DNA of 64,000 nt from Deltaproteobacteria bacterium (GTDB lineage Bacteria; Myxococcota_A; Polyangia; Polyangiales; JADJMO01), in contig JALHOE010000001.1 of assembly GCA_022843175.1 (NCBI GenBank), forward strand, positions 1-64,000. The letters run 5' to 3'. Positions within the stretch are counted from its first letter, which is position 1. Every line of letters begins with the position of its first letter. The notes under the pieces are model-generated. The model was not told the DNA's origin. It saw only the letters and a program-made list of their open reading frames with translations, and made no database searches. A program made the position numbers and the translations under genes. Shown here piece after piece: positions 51,618-61,180 of this stretch.

Positions 51618-54600
51618 ATGATCAAGGCCATCATCCGATTCTCCGCCGAGAGGACGTACCTGGTCATCGCGGCGACGATCATGTTGCTGTTCGGCTCGTA
51701 CTACTCGATGCGCAACATCCCGCTCGACGCGTTGCCCGACCTCTCGGACACGCAGGTCATCGTGTATTCGCGCTGGGACCGCAGCCCGGACATCATCGAG
51801 GACCAGGTCACCTACCCCATCATCACGTCGCTCCTCGGTGCGCCGAAGGTCAAGGCGATACGCGGGTTCTCCGACTTTGGATTCAGCTACGTATATGTCA
51901 TCTTCGAAGACGGCACTGACATGTACTGGGCGCGCACGCGCGTACTTGAATATCTATCGAAGATAACTCCGCAGCTACCCAAAGACGTGAAGACCGAGCT
52001 CGGTCCCGATGCGACGAGCGTCGGCTGGGTGTACCAATACGCGTTGGTCGACAAGTCGGGCCTGCACTCCTCGGACGAGTTGCGTTCTTATCAGGACTGG
52101 TACTTGCGATACGCCCTGCAGAGCGTGTCCGGTGTGTCCGAGGTCGCGACGGTCGGAGGCCAGGTACGTCAGTACCAGGTGACGGTCGATCCGAACGCGC
52201 TCGCCACGTACAAGATGCCGCTCGAGACGGTGATCAACGCGGTCAAGACGGGAAACAACGACGTCGGCGGGCGACTCATCGAGATCAGCGGCCGCGAGTA
52301 CATGGTCCGCGGTCGCGGCTACGTCAAAGGCATCGGCGACATCGAGCAGTTGGTCCTCCGTTCGGAGCAGGGCACGCCCATCCTCGTGAAAGACGTCGCC
52401 CGCGTCTCCCTTGGTCCCGAGCTACGCCGAGGAATCGCCGACTTCGACGGCAAGGGTGACGTGGTAGGCGGGATCGTCGTGATGCGTGCCGGGGAGAACG
52501 CGCTCAACGTCATCAACCGCGTAAAGGCCAGGCTGGAGGAGCTCAAGCCATCGCTGCCGCCTGGCGTCGAGGTGGTCCCCACCTACGATCGATCGGAGCT
52601 GATCGACGCAGCGATCGAAACGGTGAAGGAGAAGCTGATCGAGGAGATCATCGTCGTCTCGATCATCATCCTCATCTTCCTCTGGCACGTTCCGTCCGCG
52701 ATCATCCCCATCATCACGATCCCGGTGTCGGTCGCGCTGGCCTTCATTCCCATGTACGCGATGGGACTGAACGCGAATCTGATGTCACTCGCCGGCATCG
52801 CTATCTCGATCGGCGTGCTCGTCGACGGGGCGATCGTCGAGGTCGAGAACGCGTACAACAAGATTTATCTATGGATCAAGAACGGTAAGAACGGTGACTT
52901 CCACCATGTGCGGCTCGAGGCGCTGCTCGAAGTCGGGCCCGGCGTGTTCTTTTCGCTCCTGGTCATTGCCGTCGCCTTCATGCCGGTGTTCACGCTGGTG
53001 GATCAGGAGGGCCGGTTGTTCCGGCCTCTCGCCTTCTCCAAGAACCTGGCGATGGCCATCGCGGCCCTGCTCGCGGTGACGCTCGATCCGGCCATGCGCA
53101 TGTTGTTTGCGCGAATTGAGGACTTCAAGTTTCGGCCACGGTGGCTGGCCTGGGTCGCGACGCAGCTCTTCGTCGGGAAGTACTACTCGGAAGAGAGGCA
53201 CCCGATCTCGAAGGCGTTGCACAGGGTCTACGAGGGACCGTGCCGGATGGTCCTGCGGCACCCGAGGACCACGATCGCGCTCAGTATCGTCGCGATCGCG
53301 TTGACCATTCCGGTCTACCTGCGCCTCGGGTCGGAGTTCATGCCCCCCCTTCGGGAGGGCACGCTCCTCTACATGCCGTCGGCGGTGCAGCCGGGCATGT
53401 CGGTCGCGGAAGCCCAGCGCGCGCTCCAGCTCCAGGACAAGATCCTGATGCGCTTTCCCGAGATCAAGCGCGTCTTCGGGAAGGCCGGACGTGCAAACAC
53501 GTCGACCGATCCGGCGCCGTTCACCATGATGGAAACGACCATCATGCTCAAGCCGGAGCGCGAGTGGCGGGCGAAGCCACGGTGGTACTCGAGCTGGTCG
53601 CCGGAGTGGCTGAAGCCCGTCTTCCGCCCCTTCTGGCGCGACCGAATCTCCCAGGAAGAGCTGGAGAACGAGCTCAATCAGGCGTTGCAGCTTCCCGGCA
53701 TCTCGAACGCCTGGACGATGCCGATCAAGGGCCGACTCGATATGCTGTCGACTGGCATCCGGACCCCGATCGGCATCAAGGTCAGCGGCGCCGACCTCGC
53801 GACCATCGAGCGCGTCGCCGCAGAGACCGAGAGCGCGATCAAGGCCCTCCCCGGCACGCGTAGCGTGTACGCAGAACGAGTGGCCGGGGGCTACTTCGTC
53901 GACTTCAAGCTGAGGCGCGAACAGCTGGCGCGGTACGGGCTAAGCGTCGACGACGCGAACATGATGGTGATGACCGCCGTCGGTGGCGACAATCAGTCGG
54001 TCACCGTCGAGGGACGGGAACGTTACGGCATCAACGTCCGATACGCGCGTGATTGGCGCGAGGACCTCTCGAGCCTGCGACGCGTCCTCCTGCCGCTCCC
54101 CAACGGGGGCGGACAGATCCCGGTGAGCGAGATCGCCGACGTCGTGCTGGCGACCGGTCCGGCCATGATTCGGGATGAGAACGGTCTTCTCGCCGGCTAC
54201 GTCTACGTCGACTTCGATACCTCCAAGTACGACGTCGGCGGCTACGTCGCCGAGGCGAAGAAGGCTGTCGCGGCCACGGTGAGCCTGCCGACGGGCTACA
54301 ACATGGTCTGGAGCGGCCAGTACGAGAACATGATCCGTGTGAAGGAGCGGCTGAAGCTGATCATCCCGATCACGTTGGTGCTGATCTTCGCGCTGCTCTA
54401 CATGAACACCAAATCCACGGTGAAGACCCTGATCGTGATGCTGGCGGTGCCCTTCTCTGCGATCGGCGCGGTCTGGCTGCTGTACGCACTCGGTTACAAC
54501 ATCTCGATCGCGGTGTGGGTCGGGATGATTGCCCTGATGGGCCTCGATGCCGAGACGGGGGTGTTCATGCTGTTGTTCCTCGATCTCTCGTACGACGAGG

Positions 54601-54905
54601 CCAAGGCGAGAGGCGAGCTGAACACGCGGGACGATCTGATCGAGGCCATCATCCATGGGGCCGTGAAGCGCGTCCGACCGAAGGCGATGACCGTGAGCGC
54701 GGCGATGATCGGCCTCCTGCCGATCATGTGGTCGACCGGCATTGGCTCGGACCTGATGAAGCGAATCGCCGCGCCGATGATCGGCGGCCTGGCGACGTCC
54801 TTTCTGATGGAGCTGCTCGTCTACCCGGCGGTTTACTACCTGTGGCGCAAAAGGCAGCTTCCCGCGGCATCCACGGTCAACGCAGCCGACGCGCTCGCAC
54901 CGTGA
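51618..54905 (+). CDS. cusA: CusA/CzcA-like heavy-metal RND pump
   Basis: A 1095-residue heavy-metal efflux RND transporter with twelve membrane helices and two large periplasmic loops. Family segments: NIPLDALPDLSDTQVIVYS near the start, DVGGRLIEISGREYMVRGRGYV, PTYDRSELI, GILVDGAIVEVENAYNK-type GVLVDGAIVEVENAY, and MALMGLDAETGVFMLLFLDL (helix 10 with the proton-relay acidic residue). This is the Cus/Czc type, most likely for Cu+ or Ag+ given its neighbours. It is translated from ATG 51618, 16 bp after the adaptor. A dyad overlaps its stop. Confidence 0.93.
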   Translation: MIKAIIRFSAERTYLVIAATIMLLFGSYYSMRNIPLDALPDLSDTQVIVYSRWDRSPDIIEDQVTYPIITSLLGAPKVKAIRGFSDFGFSYVYVIFEDGTDMYWARTRVLEYLSKITPQLPKDVKTELGPDATSVGWVYQYALVDKSGLHSSDELRSYQDWYLRYALQSVSGVSEVATVGGQVRQYQVTVDPNALATYKMPLETVINAVKTGNNDVGGRLIEISGREYMVRGRGYVKGIGDIEQLVLRSEQGTPILVKDVARVSLGPELRRGIADFDGKGDVVGGIVVMRAGENALNVINRVKARLEELKPSLPPGVEVVPTYDRSELIDAAIETVKEKLIEEIIVVSIIILIFLWHVPSAIIPIITIPVSVALAFIPMYAMGLNANLMSLAGIAISIGVLVDGAIVEVENAYNKIYLWIKNGKNGDFHHVRLEALLEVGPGVFFSLLVIAVAFMPVFTLVDQEGRLFRPLAFSKNLAMAIAALLAVTLDPAMRMLFARIEDFKFRPRWLAWVATQLFVGKYYSEERHPISKALHRVYEGPCRMVLRHPRTTIALSIVAIALTIPVYLRLGSEFMPPLREGTLLYMPSAVQPGMSVAEAQRALQLQDKILMRFPEIKRVFGKAGRANTSTDPAPFTMMETTIMLKPEREWRAKPRWYSSWSPEWLKPVFRPFWRDRISQEELENELNQALQLPGISNAWTMPIKGRLDMLSTGIRTPIGIKVSGADLATIERVAAETESAIKALPGTRSVYAERVAGGYFVDFKLRREQLARYGLSVDDANMMVMTAVGGDNQSVTVEGRERYGINVRYARDWREDLSSLRRVLLPLPNGGGQIPVSEIADVVLATGPAMIRDENGLLAGYVYVDFDTSKYDVGGYVAEAKKAVAATVSLPTGYNMVWSGQYENMIRVKERLKLIIPITLVLIFALLYMNTKSTVKTLIVMLAVPFSAIGAVWLLYALGYNISIAVWVGMIALMGLDAETGVFMLLFLDLSYDEAKARGELNTRDDLIEAIIHGAVKRVRPKAMTVSAAMIGLLPIMWSTGIGSDLMKRIAAPMIGGLATSFLMELLVYPAVYYLWRKRQLPAASTVNAADALAP

Positions 54906-54918
54906 CCGCAGCGGTCAC
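54902..54918. promoter_or_regulatory. Dyad GTGACC-N5-GGTCAC, site 3
   Basis: Spacer GCAGC. It overlaps the pump stop codon and lies 121 bp upstream of the cupredoxin at 55040, which starts the sensor/regulator operon. Confidence 0.65.
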
Positions 54919-55039
54919 TCCTCACCTGCCCGTGAAACGCGGATGCTACGCGCATGCTGAGGGCGCCCCTCGTTTCGCGCATGGTGTGAGCGGAGTCTTC
55001 TTTCCCGGGCAACGTCATGAAACGAGAAGGAGCGTCACT

Positions 55040-55438
55040 ATGCGATTCGTCTTCACCACCACCACCATTCTTTGTGTGCTCTTTGCTGTCGGCTGCGACA
55101 AGAAGGCATCGGATGCGCCCGCGGCTGCGAGTGACAAGGCCGGTGCCGCTCCATCCGCGCCGCCGCCAGTGACGGGTAAGCCCATCCCGATCACGGTCGG
55201 CGAGGACGGCTTCGCTCCGAACGAAGTGAAGGTCGCGAAGGGCGAGCAGACGACACTCGTGTTCACTCGGACGACGGACAAGACCTGCGCGAAGGACGTC
55301 GACTTTCCCGAGCTGAAGATCACCAAGGCCCTGCCGCTGAACCAGCCCGTCGCCGTCGTCGTGCCGAGTGGCGAGGCGCGCACGCTGACGTTCCAGTGCG
55401 GAATGGGGATGTACAAGAGCAAGGTCGTCGTGCAGTGA
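55040..55438 (+). CDS. Cupredoxin-domain lipoprotein
   Basis: A 132-residue lipoprotein (LCVLFAVGC). After an Ala/Pro linker comes a cupredoxin: IPITVGEDGFAPNEVKVAKG, TTLVFTRTTDKTCAKDVDFP and [15 protein letters not shown]. It is about 60% alike by eye to the protein at 37446, with the same CGMGM loop. GAAGGAG precedes ATG 55040. Its stop overlaps the kinase GTG (55435), linking a periplasmic copper binder to its likely sensor. Confidence 0.85.
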   Translation: MRFVFTTTTILCVLFAVGCDKKASDAPAAASDKAGAAPSAPPPVTGKPIPITVGEDGFAPNEVKVAKGEQTTLVFTRTTDKTCAKDVDFPELKITKALPLNQPVAVVVPSGEARTLTFQCGMGMYKSKVVVQ

Positions 55439-56925
55439 GCGTTGAAGAAGCACCGTCGTCCTCTCCGGGGCAGCCAGTTCGCGCCCGCGAACGCCTCGCG
55501 GTTCGCATCTGGCTTGGCATCGGTGCTCTCTTCGGTGTGCTCGCGCTCGCCGTCGCGCTCTGCATCAGCGCGCTCGTCGGTGCATACCGCGCGATCGAAC
55601 ACACCTCGGCGCTCGCCGCGGCAGAGCGCCACGCCGTCGCAATCGGCGTCGCGGCGCGCGAGCAGTACATGCACGATTCGCACGGCGTCCTCCTGCGCGA
55701 TGTGAAACACCTCGGGCACGAGCGGCACTGGGCCGAGATGCTCTCGCAGCACATCGAGCACCTGCGGCCGCTCGTGAACGGACCAGAGCGACAGCGCCTC
55801 GAGACGATCCAGTCGGACAGCGCGGCTCTGAGCAAGGTCTTCGCCGAGGAGATCTTTCCCGCTGCGCTCGCAAACGACGACACGCGGATGCGCAAAGCGC
55901 ACATCGCTGCCGAAAGTCGCGTCGACGCGATGATCAGCGCGTCCGACGCATCGGTCGCCCAGCTCTCAATGCGGACGAGGGAGGCCTCTTCCGTCGCTAT
56001 CGTGCAGGTTCGCCGAGCGGTCACGGTTGCCACGGTAGCGACGGCGATCGCCGGCGTAGTAGCGCTGCTCCTCGCAGTCGGCTTCGCGCGGCAGATCGTG
56101 ACTCCGGTTCGCGCTCTGAACGCTGCGGCGGCGCGGATCGGCCATGGGGACTTCAACGCCACCGTGTTTCGCCTCGGCACCTGGGAGTTCGATCAGCTGG
56201 GCCGCGGCCTGCGTCAGATGGCGGAGCGCCTGCGCGAACGCGAGGCACGCGTGCTTCAGGCGGAGCGCCTCGCGACGATCGGCGCAATCGCGGCCGGTGT
56301 CGCACATGAGCTCAACAATCCGCTCGGGGTCATCCTTGGTTACCTCAAGCGATTGCACAGGCACGCGTTGCCCGGAGAGGTCGAGGAGGAACTCCGGATC
56401 GTCGACGACGAGGCGCACCAGTGCAGGCGCATCGTCGAAGATCTCGTCTCCTACGCGCGTGAACCGCGCCTCGACAAGGTCGAGACGGACGTAGGCGCCC
56501 TGGTGCGTGACGTCTGTGAGCGGATGCGGTCTATCCCGGAGATGGAGGGGCACGAGGTGACCGTGCTCGTCGAGGGGAGCGCGCGCGCCCCCGTCGACCC
56601 GACCCGGATTGCACAGGTAACTCGCAATCTCGTGCTCAATGCGGTGATGGCCTCGCCGCGAGACGCGGGCGTCGGCGTGCGCGTGAGCGGCGACGAACGC
56701 GAGGTTGTCGTTGCGGTTTCCGATCACGGTGCCGGCATTGAGGCAGCCGACCTGCCGCACATCTTCGAGCCGTTCTACTCGCGTCGCTCCGGCGGAACGG
56801 GGCTGGGGCTCGCCGTGTCTCAGGGGATCGTGCGCACCCACGGCGGCTCGATCGAGATCGAGAGTGTGCGCGGCACCGGCACTTCGGTGGTTGTTCGTCT
56901 TCCGCGTGGAGGAGCATCGTCATGA
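55435..56925 (+). CDS. Membrane sensor histidine kinase
   Basis: A 496-residue kinase starting at GTG 55435. Two membrane helices (IGALFGVLALAVALCISALV and ATAIAGVVALLLAVGFA) enclose a ~150-residue periplasmic sensor with several His and Met residues. A HAMP domain (VTPVRALNAAAARIGHGDF) and the catalytic core follow: H box GVAHELNNPLGVILGY, N box QVTRNLVLNAVMA, then SDHGAGIEAADLPHIFEPFYSRRS-type and GGTGLGLAVSQGIV. It should phosphorylate the NtrC-type regulator that overlaps its stop, likely in response to periplasmic copper. Confidence 0.9.
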   Translation: MSVEEAPSSSPGQPVRARERLAVRIWLGIGALFGVLALAVALCISALVGAYRAIEHTSALAAAERHAVAIGVAAREQYMHDSHGVLLRDVKHLGHERHWAEMLSQHIEHLRPLVNGPERQRLETIQSDSAALSKVFAEEIFPAALANDDTRMRKAHIAAESRVDAMISASDASVAQLSMRTREASSVAIVQVRRAVTVATVATAIAGVVALLLAVGFARQIVTPVRALNAAAARIGHGDFNATVFRLGTWEFDQLGRGLRQMAERLREREARVLQAERLATIGAIAAGVAHELNNPLGVILGYLKRLHRHALPGEVEEELRIVDDEAHQCRRIVEDLVSYAREPRLDKVETDVGALVRDVCERMRSIPEMEGHEVTVLVEGSARAPVDPTRIAQVTRNLVLNAVMASPRDAGVGVRVSGDEREVVVAVSDHGAGIEAADLPHIFEPFYSRRSGGTGLGLAVSQGIVRTHGGSIEIESVRGTGTSVVVRLPRGGASS

Positions 56926-58295
56926 GCGCGAGGATCTTGGTCGTCGACGACAAGCCGAACATGCGACGTCTGCTCGCGAGTACGTTGCACGATCTCGGCG
57001 AGGTCGTGCAGGCCGACGGTGGTCGCCGCGCGATCGAGCTGATCGGTCAGACGAGATTCGACGTTGTCGTTACCGACATCAAGATGCCCGATGTTGATGG
57101 TCACGAGGTCCTGCGCGCCTCCCGCAAGCTCGACCGGCCCCCGGAAGTCATCTTGATGACGGGACACGGCACTCTCGAGAGCGCGATCGAGGCGCTCCGA
57201 GACGGTGCGTTCGACTACGTGAAGAAGCCCTTCGATCCCGATCGGATCCGCGAGGTCGTCGAGCGTGCCCTCGCCAAGCACGCACCACGTGCGGCGGTGC
57301 CCGAGGGCGCGGTATGGCACGGCATCGTTGGTCGGTCCGCGGCGATAAACGACGTTGTCCGACTGGTGGAGAAGGTCGCGAAGTCCGACGCGACGGTGCT
57401 GATCCTCGGCGAGAGCGGTACCGGCAAGGAGCTTCTTGCGCGTGCGATCCATGACGTCAGCGCGCGGGCTGCGCGACCGTTCGTTGCGGTTAACTGCGCA
57501 GCGATCCCTGGTTCTCTCATGGAGGCCGAGCTGTTTGGTCACGCGCGCGGCGCCTTCACGGGCGCGGCCGCACAGCGAGCCGGACTCTTCGAGGAGGCCA
57601 ACGGCGGCACGCTGTTCCTCGACGAGATCGGAGAGATGCGGCGCGCACTGCAGGCGAAGCTGACTCGCGCGCTCGAAGCGCGCGCCGTTCGTCGCGTCGG
57701 GGAGAGCCACGAGCGGCCTGTCGACGTGCGGGTCGTCGCGGCGACACACCGCGATCTGCCGTCGCTGGTCGCGCAAGGTGCCTTCCGCGAAGATCTCTTC
57801 TATCGGCTGAACACCTGCGTGGTGCGCGTGCCCGCGCTGCGCGAACGAATCGAGGACCTGCCGTTGCTCGTCGAGCACTTCCTCGCTCAACGAACCACGT
57901 CGAGCGGCGTCGCCTACCGCGTCGGCGCGGACGCGATGGCAGCTTTGACCGCACACCGTTGGCCGGGAAACGTTCGTGAGCTGAGGAGTGCCATCGAGAG
58001 AGCGGCGCTTGTCGCGGAGAACGGCGTGATCGCGCGTGATGATCTCCCGCCGGAGATCACCGGGCTCGCTCCGGAGCACGTCGAGCCGCCGATCGATCTT
58101 GCGACGCTGACGTATCGAGAGGCGCTGGATCGCGGGCGAGCGGACAGCATCAAGCGTTACCTGGAGGCGTTGCTTGCCCGGTTCGGCGGCAACGTTGTTG
58201 CGGCGGCGGAGCATGCCGACGTCGAGCGCGAGAGCTTCTATCGACTGTGTCGAAAGCACGGGATCAACCCCGGCGAGTACCGGGGGAAGTCGTGA
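56922..58295 (+). CDS. NtrC-type sigma-54-dependent response regulator
   Basis: A 457-residue regulator. Receiver domain with [12 protein letters not shown] and the phospho-acceptor Asp in [15 protein letters not shown] (~residue 51). The AAA+ domain has [15 protein letters not shown] (Walker A), the sigma-54 loop GAFTGA, and [12 protein letters not shown] (Walker B). The C-terminus has a Fis-type HTH ([26 protein letters not shown]). It activates sigma-54 promoters and binds upstream dyads, so it is one candidate reader of the GTGACC-N5-GGTCAC sites. I did not find convincing -24/-12 promoters beside them. Confidence 0.92.
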   Translation: MSARILVVDDKPNMRRLLASTLHDLGEVVQADGGRRAIELIGQTRFDVVVTDIKMPDVDGHEVLRASRKLDRPPEVILMTGHGTLESAIEALRDGAFDYVKKPFDPDRIREVVERALAKHAPRAAVPEGAVWHGIVGRSAAINDVVRLVEKVAKSDATVLILGESGTGKELLARAIHDVSARAARPFVAVNCAAIPGSLMEAELFGHARGAFTGAAAQRAGLFEEANGGTLFLDEIGEMRRALQAKLTRALEARAVRRVGESHERPVDVRVVAATHRDLPSLVAQGAFREDLFYRLNTCVVRVPALRERIEDLPLLVEHFLAQRTTSSGVAYRVGADAMAALTAHRWPGNVRELRSAIERAALVAENGVIARDDLPPEITGLAPEHVEPPIDLATLTYREALDRGRADSIKRYLEALLARFGGNVVAAAEHADVERESFYRLCRKHGINPGEYRGKS

Positions 58296-59053
58296 AGCGA
58301 CCGCGGAGCCTGCGCGCCTGGTTCTACGCCGCGCACCGGTGGGTGGGACTCGTAATCAGTGTCCAGCTCCTCGCGTGGAGCGTTGGCGGTTTCGCGTTCA
58401 CCTTGCTGGTCCTCGACAACGTGCGTGGCGAGCGAGAACGTCGGCGCGATCCGCGCTCGATCGTTCGGCCAACGGATGTCGCGATCGAGGTGCGCGCCGC
58501 ACTCGCACGCGGTTCCGAGTGCGGGGGAGAGGCAGCGCGGGCGGTGCTGCAGATGCGGCTCGGTCGCGCCGTCTACGATCTCTACGACGCCAGGGACAAG
58601 CCCTTGTGTACCGTTGATGCAACAAGCGGCGCGGTGCGAAAGGAAATCACGTCCGACGAGGCGGTCGCACTGGCGAAGCTGGACTTCGCTCCCGACGCGG
58701 CGGTGGTTTCAGTGCGCCGAATCGATCGAGACGCGCCGATCGAGTATCGCGGCAAGCCGCTGCCGGCATTTCAGGTGACGTTCGATCATCCGAAGGTGCC
58801 GCATGTCTACGTCGCGGCGGCGACCGGCGAGATCACGGCTCGTCGGAACGCGCGCTGGCGCCTGCACGACTTCTTCTGGATGTTGCACGTGATGGACTAC
58901 AAGGAACGCGAGAGCTACAACCATGCGCTCATCACGGTCGCGAGCGTGATGGCGATCGCGACAGCGCTGACGGGACTGATCCTGCAGACGTATCGTCTCG
59001 GTCGACGGAAACCACGACGCCCGTCCGGGGCTGTCGCCGAGGATCCTACGTAA
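58292..59053 (+). CDS. PepSY-type membrane protein
   Basis: A 253-residue protein starting at GTG 58292, overlapping the regulator stop. First helix with HRWVGLVISVQLLAWSVGGFAF, a periplasmic region with a PepSY-like TSDEAVALAKLDF and PAFQVTFDHPKVPHVYVAAATGEIT, then a second helix near ITVASVMAIATALTGLILQTY. HDFFWMLHVMDY carries conserved His. PepSY membrane proteins often sit with metal uptake or redox proteins. It may modulate the sensor or periplasmic redox state. Confidence 0.8.
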   Translation: MKRPRSLRAWFYAAHRWVGLVISVQLLAWSVGGFAFTLLVLDNVRGERERRRDPRSIVRPTDVAIEVRAALARGSECGGEAARAVLQMRLGRAVYDLYDARDKPLCTVDATSGAVRKEITSDEAVALAKLDFAPDAAVVSVRRIDRDAPIEYRGKPLPAFQVTFDHPKVPHVYVAAATGEITARRNARWRLHDFFWMLHVMDYKERESYNHALITVASVMAIATALTGLILQTYRLGRRKPRRPSGAVAEDPT

Positions 59054-59068
59054 GCGTATGGTGCCGCT

Positions 59069-59275
59069 TCAGTGCGAGCCGCCGCAACTCGGATCACGAG
59101 GCGGTGCAGGCGGTTCCTTCGGGTTCGCTATCGTGGGTTGCTTCGACGCAGCCGTCTCCGTCGCAGTTATTGCCGGCTTCTTGGCGCCGTTCCCGCAAGA
59201 GGAGGCCGCCACGCCGAACGCCGCCGCGGCCAGGGCAACGAGCTCGGAACGGCTGATGATCAACTTCACGCTCAC
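59069..59275 (-). CDS. Small secreted protein (68 aa)
   Basis: A short protein with a signal-like start (SELVALAAAAFGVAASSCG, possible lipobox), then a Lys/Thr/Pro linker and a C-terminal PSCGGSH. It is preceded on its strand, 98 bp upstream, by the imperfect dyad at 59374, which supports it as a real member of the copper regulon. Family unknown. Confidence 0.5.
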   Translation of the reverse strand: MSVKLIISRSELVALAAAAFGVAASSCGNGAKKPAITATETAASKQPTIANPKEPPAPPRDPSCGGSH

Positions 59276-59373
59276 GATCCTTTCGGCGGCCCGTGCTCGG
59301 GTCCGCGGTGAGGCGCAAGCACGAGCGATGCCGTGGCGCAGGCGCGTGCATTGAGCACATTCCAGTTCCGGGC

Positions 59374-59390
59374 GTGCCCGAGTCGGTCAC
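59374..59390. promoter_or_regulatory. Dyad GTGCCC-N5-GGTCAC, imperfect site 4
   Basis: Differs from the others by one base (GTGCCC for GTGACC). Spacer GAGTC. It lies between the small secreted protein (minus) and the MFS gene (plus) and could serve either. Confidence 0.45.
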
Positions 59391-60689
59391 GTGATTCGTT
59401 TTCGGCGCCCGAAAAGTAGCCGCGCCGGTCACAGCGTCGCCGCACGCATCCGGGCGGCCGGCGTGCTACGCGTCGTCTCGTTGCCGCAGCTCGGTCGCGC
59501 AGTCGGGAATACGTCCGCCGCAGTTCGCTCGCTGCTGTTCGCGACGCTGCTCCTCGGCGCCGCACAGCAGATCTTCGTTGTAGCTCGCAACCCGTTGCTC
59601 TCGGAGCTCGGTTGGCGAACGGCGTCGATTCCCGCCGTCCAGGCGATCGGTGCGATGGCTGGGGTGCTGTCGGGTGCGCTCGCGACGTTCGTCGCACCGC
59701 GGCTACCTCTCCACATTGCCTTCGCCACGTGCGCACTCATGCAGGCGATCGGGTTCGCGCTGCAGGCGTTCTCGTACGCACCCGGCGCGTTCTTCTCCGG
59801 CGCGGCGGTGGCCGGACTAGCCATTCAGCTGAACTCCGCGCTCGCTCCGCCGGCACTCAAGACGTTGACGAGAGACGATGAGCGGGTCGCGGTCTTCTCT
59901 CTCCACGCGATCGCCCTCACGCCTCTCGCCGGATTGATTGCGGCGGCGGTCATCTTCGGCGTCACCGTGTGTGTCGGCGGGGCGTTGTTCGGGCATCGCG
60001 TCTCGCTGGCGATCGCTGCGGCGATCAGCGCGCTCGCCGCGGCGGCCTTCCTTTCCATGCGAGGCGGACGGGTGCAGCCTCGCGGTCCGAGCGGACGTAT
60101 GGCGCGTCCCCGACGCGTCGCGTTCTGCGTCGGGTTCCAGGGACTCTTGGGGCTCGCTGGGGGAATCACGGTTCCGTTCCTCCAGCTCTACTTCAAAGTG
60201 ACCTTCGGCGTTCCGCTGCAGGGGATCGCCTTCCTTTATGGTGCGACGATGGTCGTTGGGACCGTCGCCTACGCACTCGCCCCTTGGGTCTCGCAACGGA
60301 TCGGCCTACCGCGGGCGATCGTGCTGCTGCAGCTGTTGACGCTGCCCTTCTTCTTCGAGCTGGCTCGCGCAACGAACGTCTATCTCGCGGCGTCCGCGTT
60401 CGTCGCCAGGTACACGTTGGCGTCGACCGCGAGCCCGCTGCTCAACGCGTTCTTCCAAGAAGTGTCGTTCGACCGTGACGGCGAGGCCGTCGCCGGCCTC
60501 GGGATCGTCATCAGCTCCGTCACCTGGGCAACGGGAACGTGGCTCGCGTCGCCACTGCTCGCCGCGGGCGGCGGTCGCTTCGGCTACGCGATCGCCGTGT
60601 CGGCACTGCTCTACGTGATCATCGCTGCGTGCGCGGCCGCCGTGTTCCCTCGCCTCTGGCGCGGGCGTCCGCGTGGTTTGCCGTCCTAG
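59391..60689 (+). CDS. MFS transporter
   Basis: A ~432-residue protein with about twelve hydrophobic helices (LLLGAAQQIFVVARNPLL, AIGAMAGVLSGALATFVA, then FCVGFQGLLGLAGGITVPFLQLY, ALAPWVSQRIGLPRAIVL, SSVTWATGTWLASPLL). The N-terminal ~35 residues before the first helix are basic, so the GTG at 59391 may be too early and a GTG near 59463 is possible. The substrate is unknown; its place in the metal island suggests efflux. Its end overlaps the DUF2231 gene tail to tail by 4 bp. Confidence 0.8.
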   Translation: MIRFRRPKSSRAGHSVAARIRAAGVLRVVSLPQLGRAVGNTSAAVRSLLFATLLLGAAQQIFVVARNPLLSELGWRTASIPAVQAIGAMAGVLSGALATFVAPRLPLHIAFATCALMQAIGFALQAFSYAPGAFFSGAAVAGLAIQLNSALAPPALKTLTRDDERVAVFSLHAIALTPLAGLIAAAVIFGVTVCVGGALFGHRVSLAIAAAISALAAAAFLSMRGGRVQPRGPSGRMARPRRVAFCVGFQGLLGLAGGITVPFLQLYFKVTFGVPLQGIAFLYGATMVVGTVAYALAPWVSQRIGLPRAIVLLQLLTLPFFFELARATNVYLAASAFVARYTLASTASPLLNAFFQEVSFDRDGEAVAGLGIVISSVTWATGTWLASPLLAAGGGRFGYAIAVSALLYVIIAACAAAVFPRLWRGRPRGLPS

Positions 60690-61174
60690 TCCGAGTGCTT
60701 GTGATCGTGCTGCGAGTCATCGTGGGAGTGCGCCGAGCGAACCTCCGGCCCGAGCAGCGTCGGATCGACACCAGCACCGCCGCGAAGGATCAGCGATCCG
60801 CCGACGTACCCCGTGGCGCTTAGAACGAGCGCACCCATGACGCCGCCGACGCGCACGGCCAACGCGGCGGCGTGGCCGCGCCACCGCGCGAACGCCACGA
60901 TGCCGAAGACCACGATGGCCAACGAGCCGAGCCCGAGGTGCCAGTACATCATCATGTGCGCCCATCGGGTGTGCGCGGGCACGGTCGCGAATGCGAGGAC
61001 TCCCGCCGCTGCCGCCACGACTCCCGACGCAACACCTCCGATCATCAGCCACGTCACTGGCGCGACAAGGTCGGTGCGCCGCCGGATCGCCGCGTAGAGA
61101 TCGAGCGCGACCGCCGTCAGCAACAAGGCCAGCGGGAAGTGCACGAGTGCCGGGTGGATCTCCCAGGGGCGCAT
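60686..61174 (-). CDS. DUF2231 family membrane protein
   Basis: A 162-residue protein with four helices. The start MRPWEIHPALVHFPLALLLTAVALD is the DUF2231 signature (IHPxxVHFP, given in part), with His residues that may bind heme or metal, followed by MMMYWHLGLGSLAIVV. The tail is His/Asp-rich (HSHDDSQHDHKHSD), as in metal-binding proteins. It is separated by 6 bp from the beta-barrel gene upstream and is probably in the same operon. Confidence 0.85.
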   Translation of the reverse strand: MRPWEIHPALVHFPLALLLTAVALDLYAAIRRRTDLVAPVTWLMIGGVASGVVAAAAGVLAFATVPAHTRWAHMMMYWHLGLGSLAIVVFGIVAFARWRGHAAALAVRVGGVMGALVLSATGYVGGSLILRGGAGVDPTLLGPEVRSAHSHDDSQHDHKHSD

Positions 61175-61180
61175 CGTCGG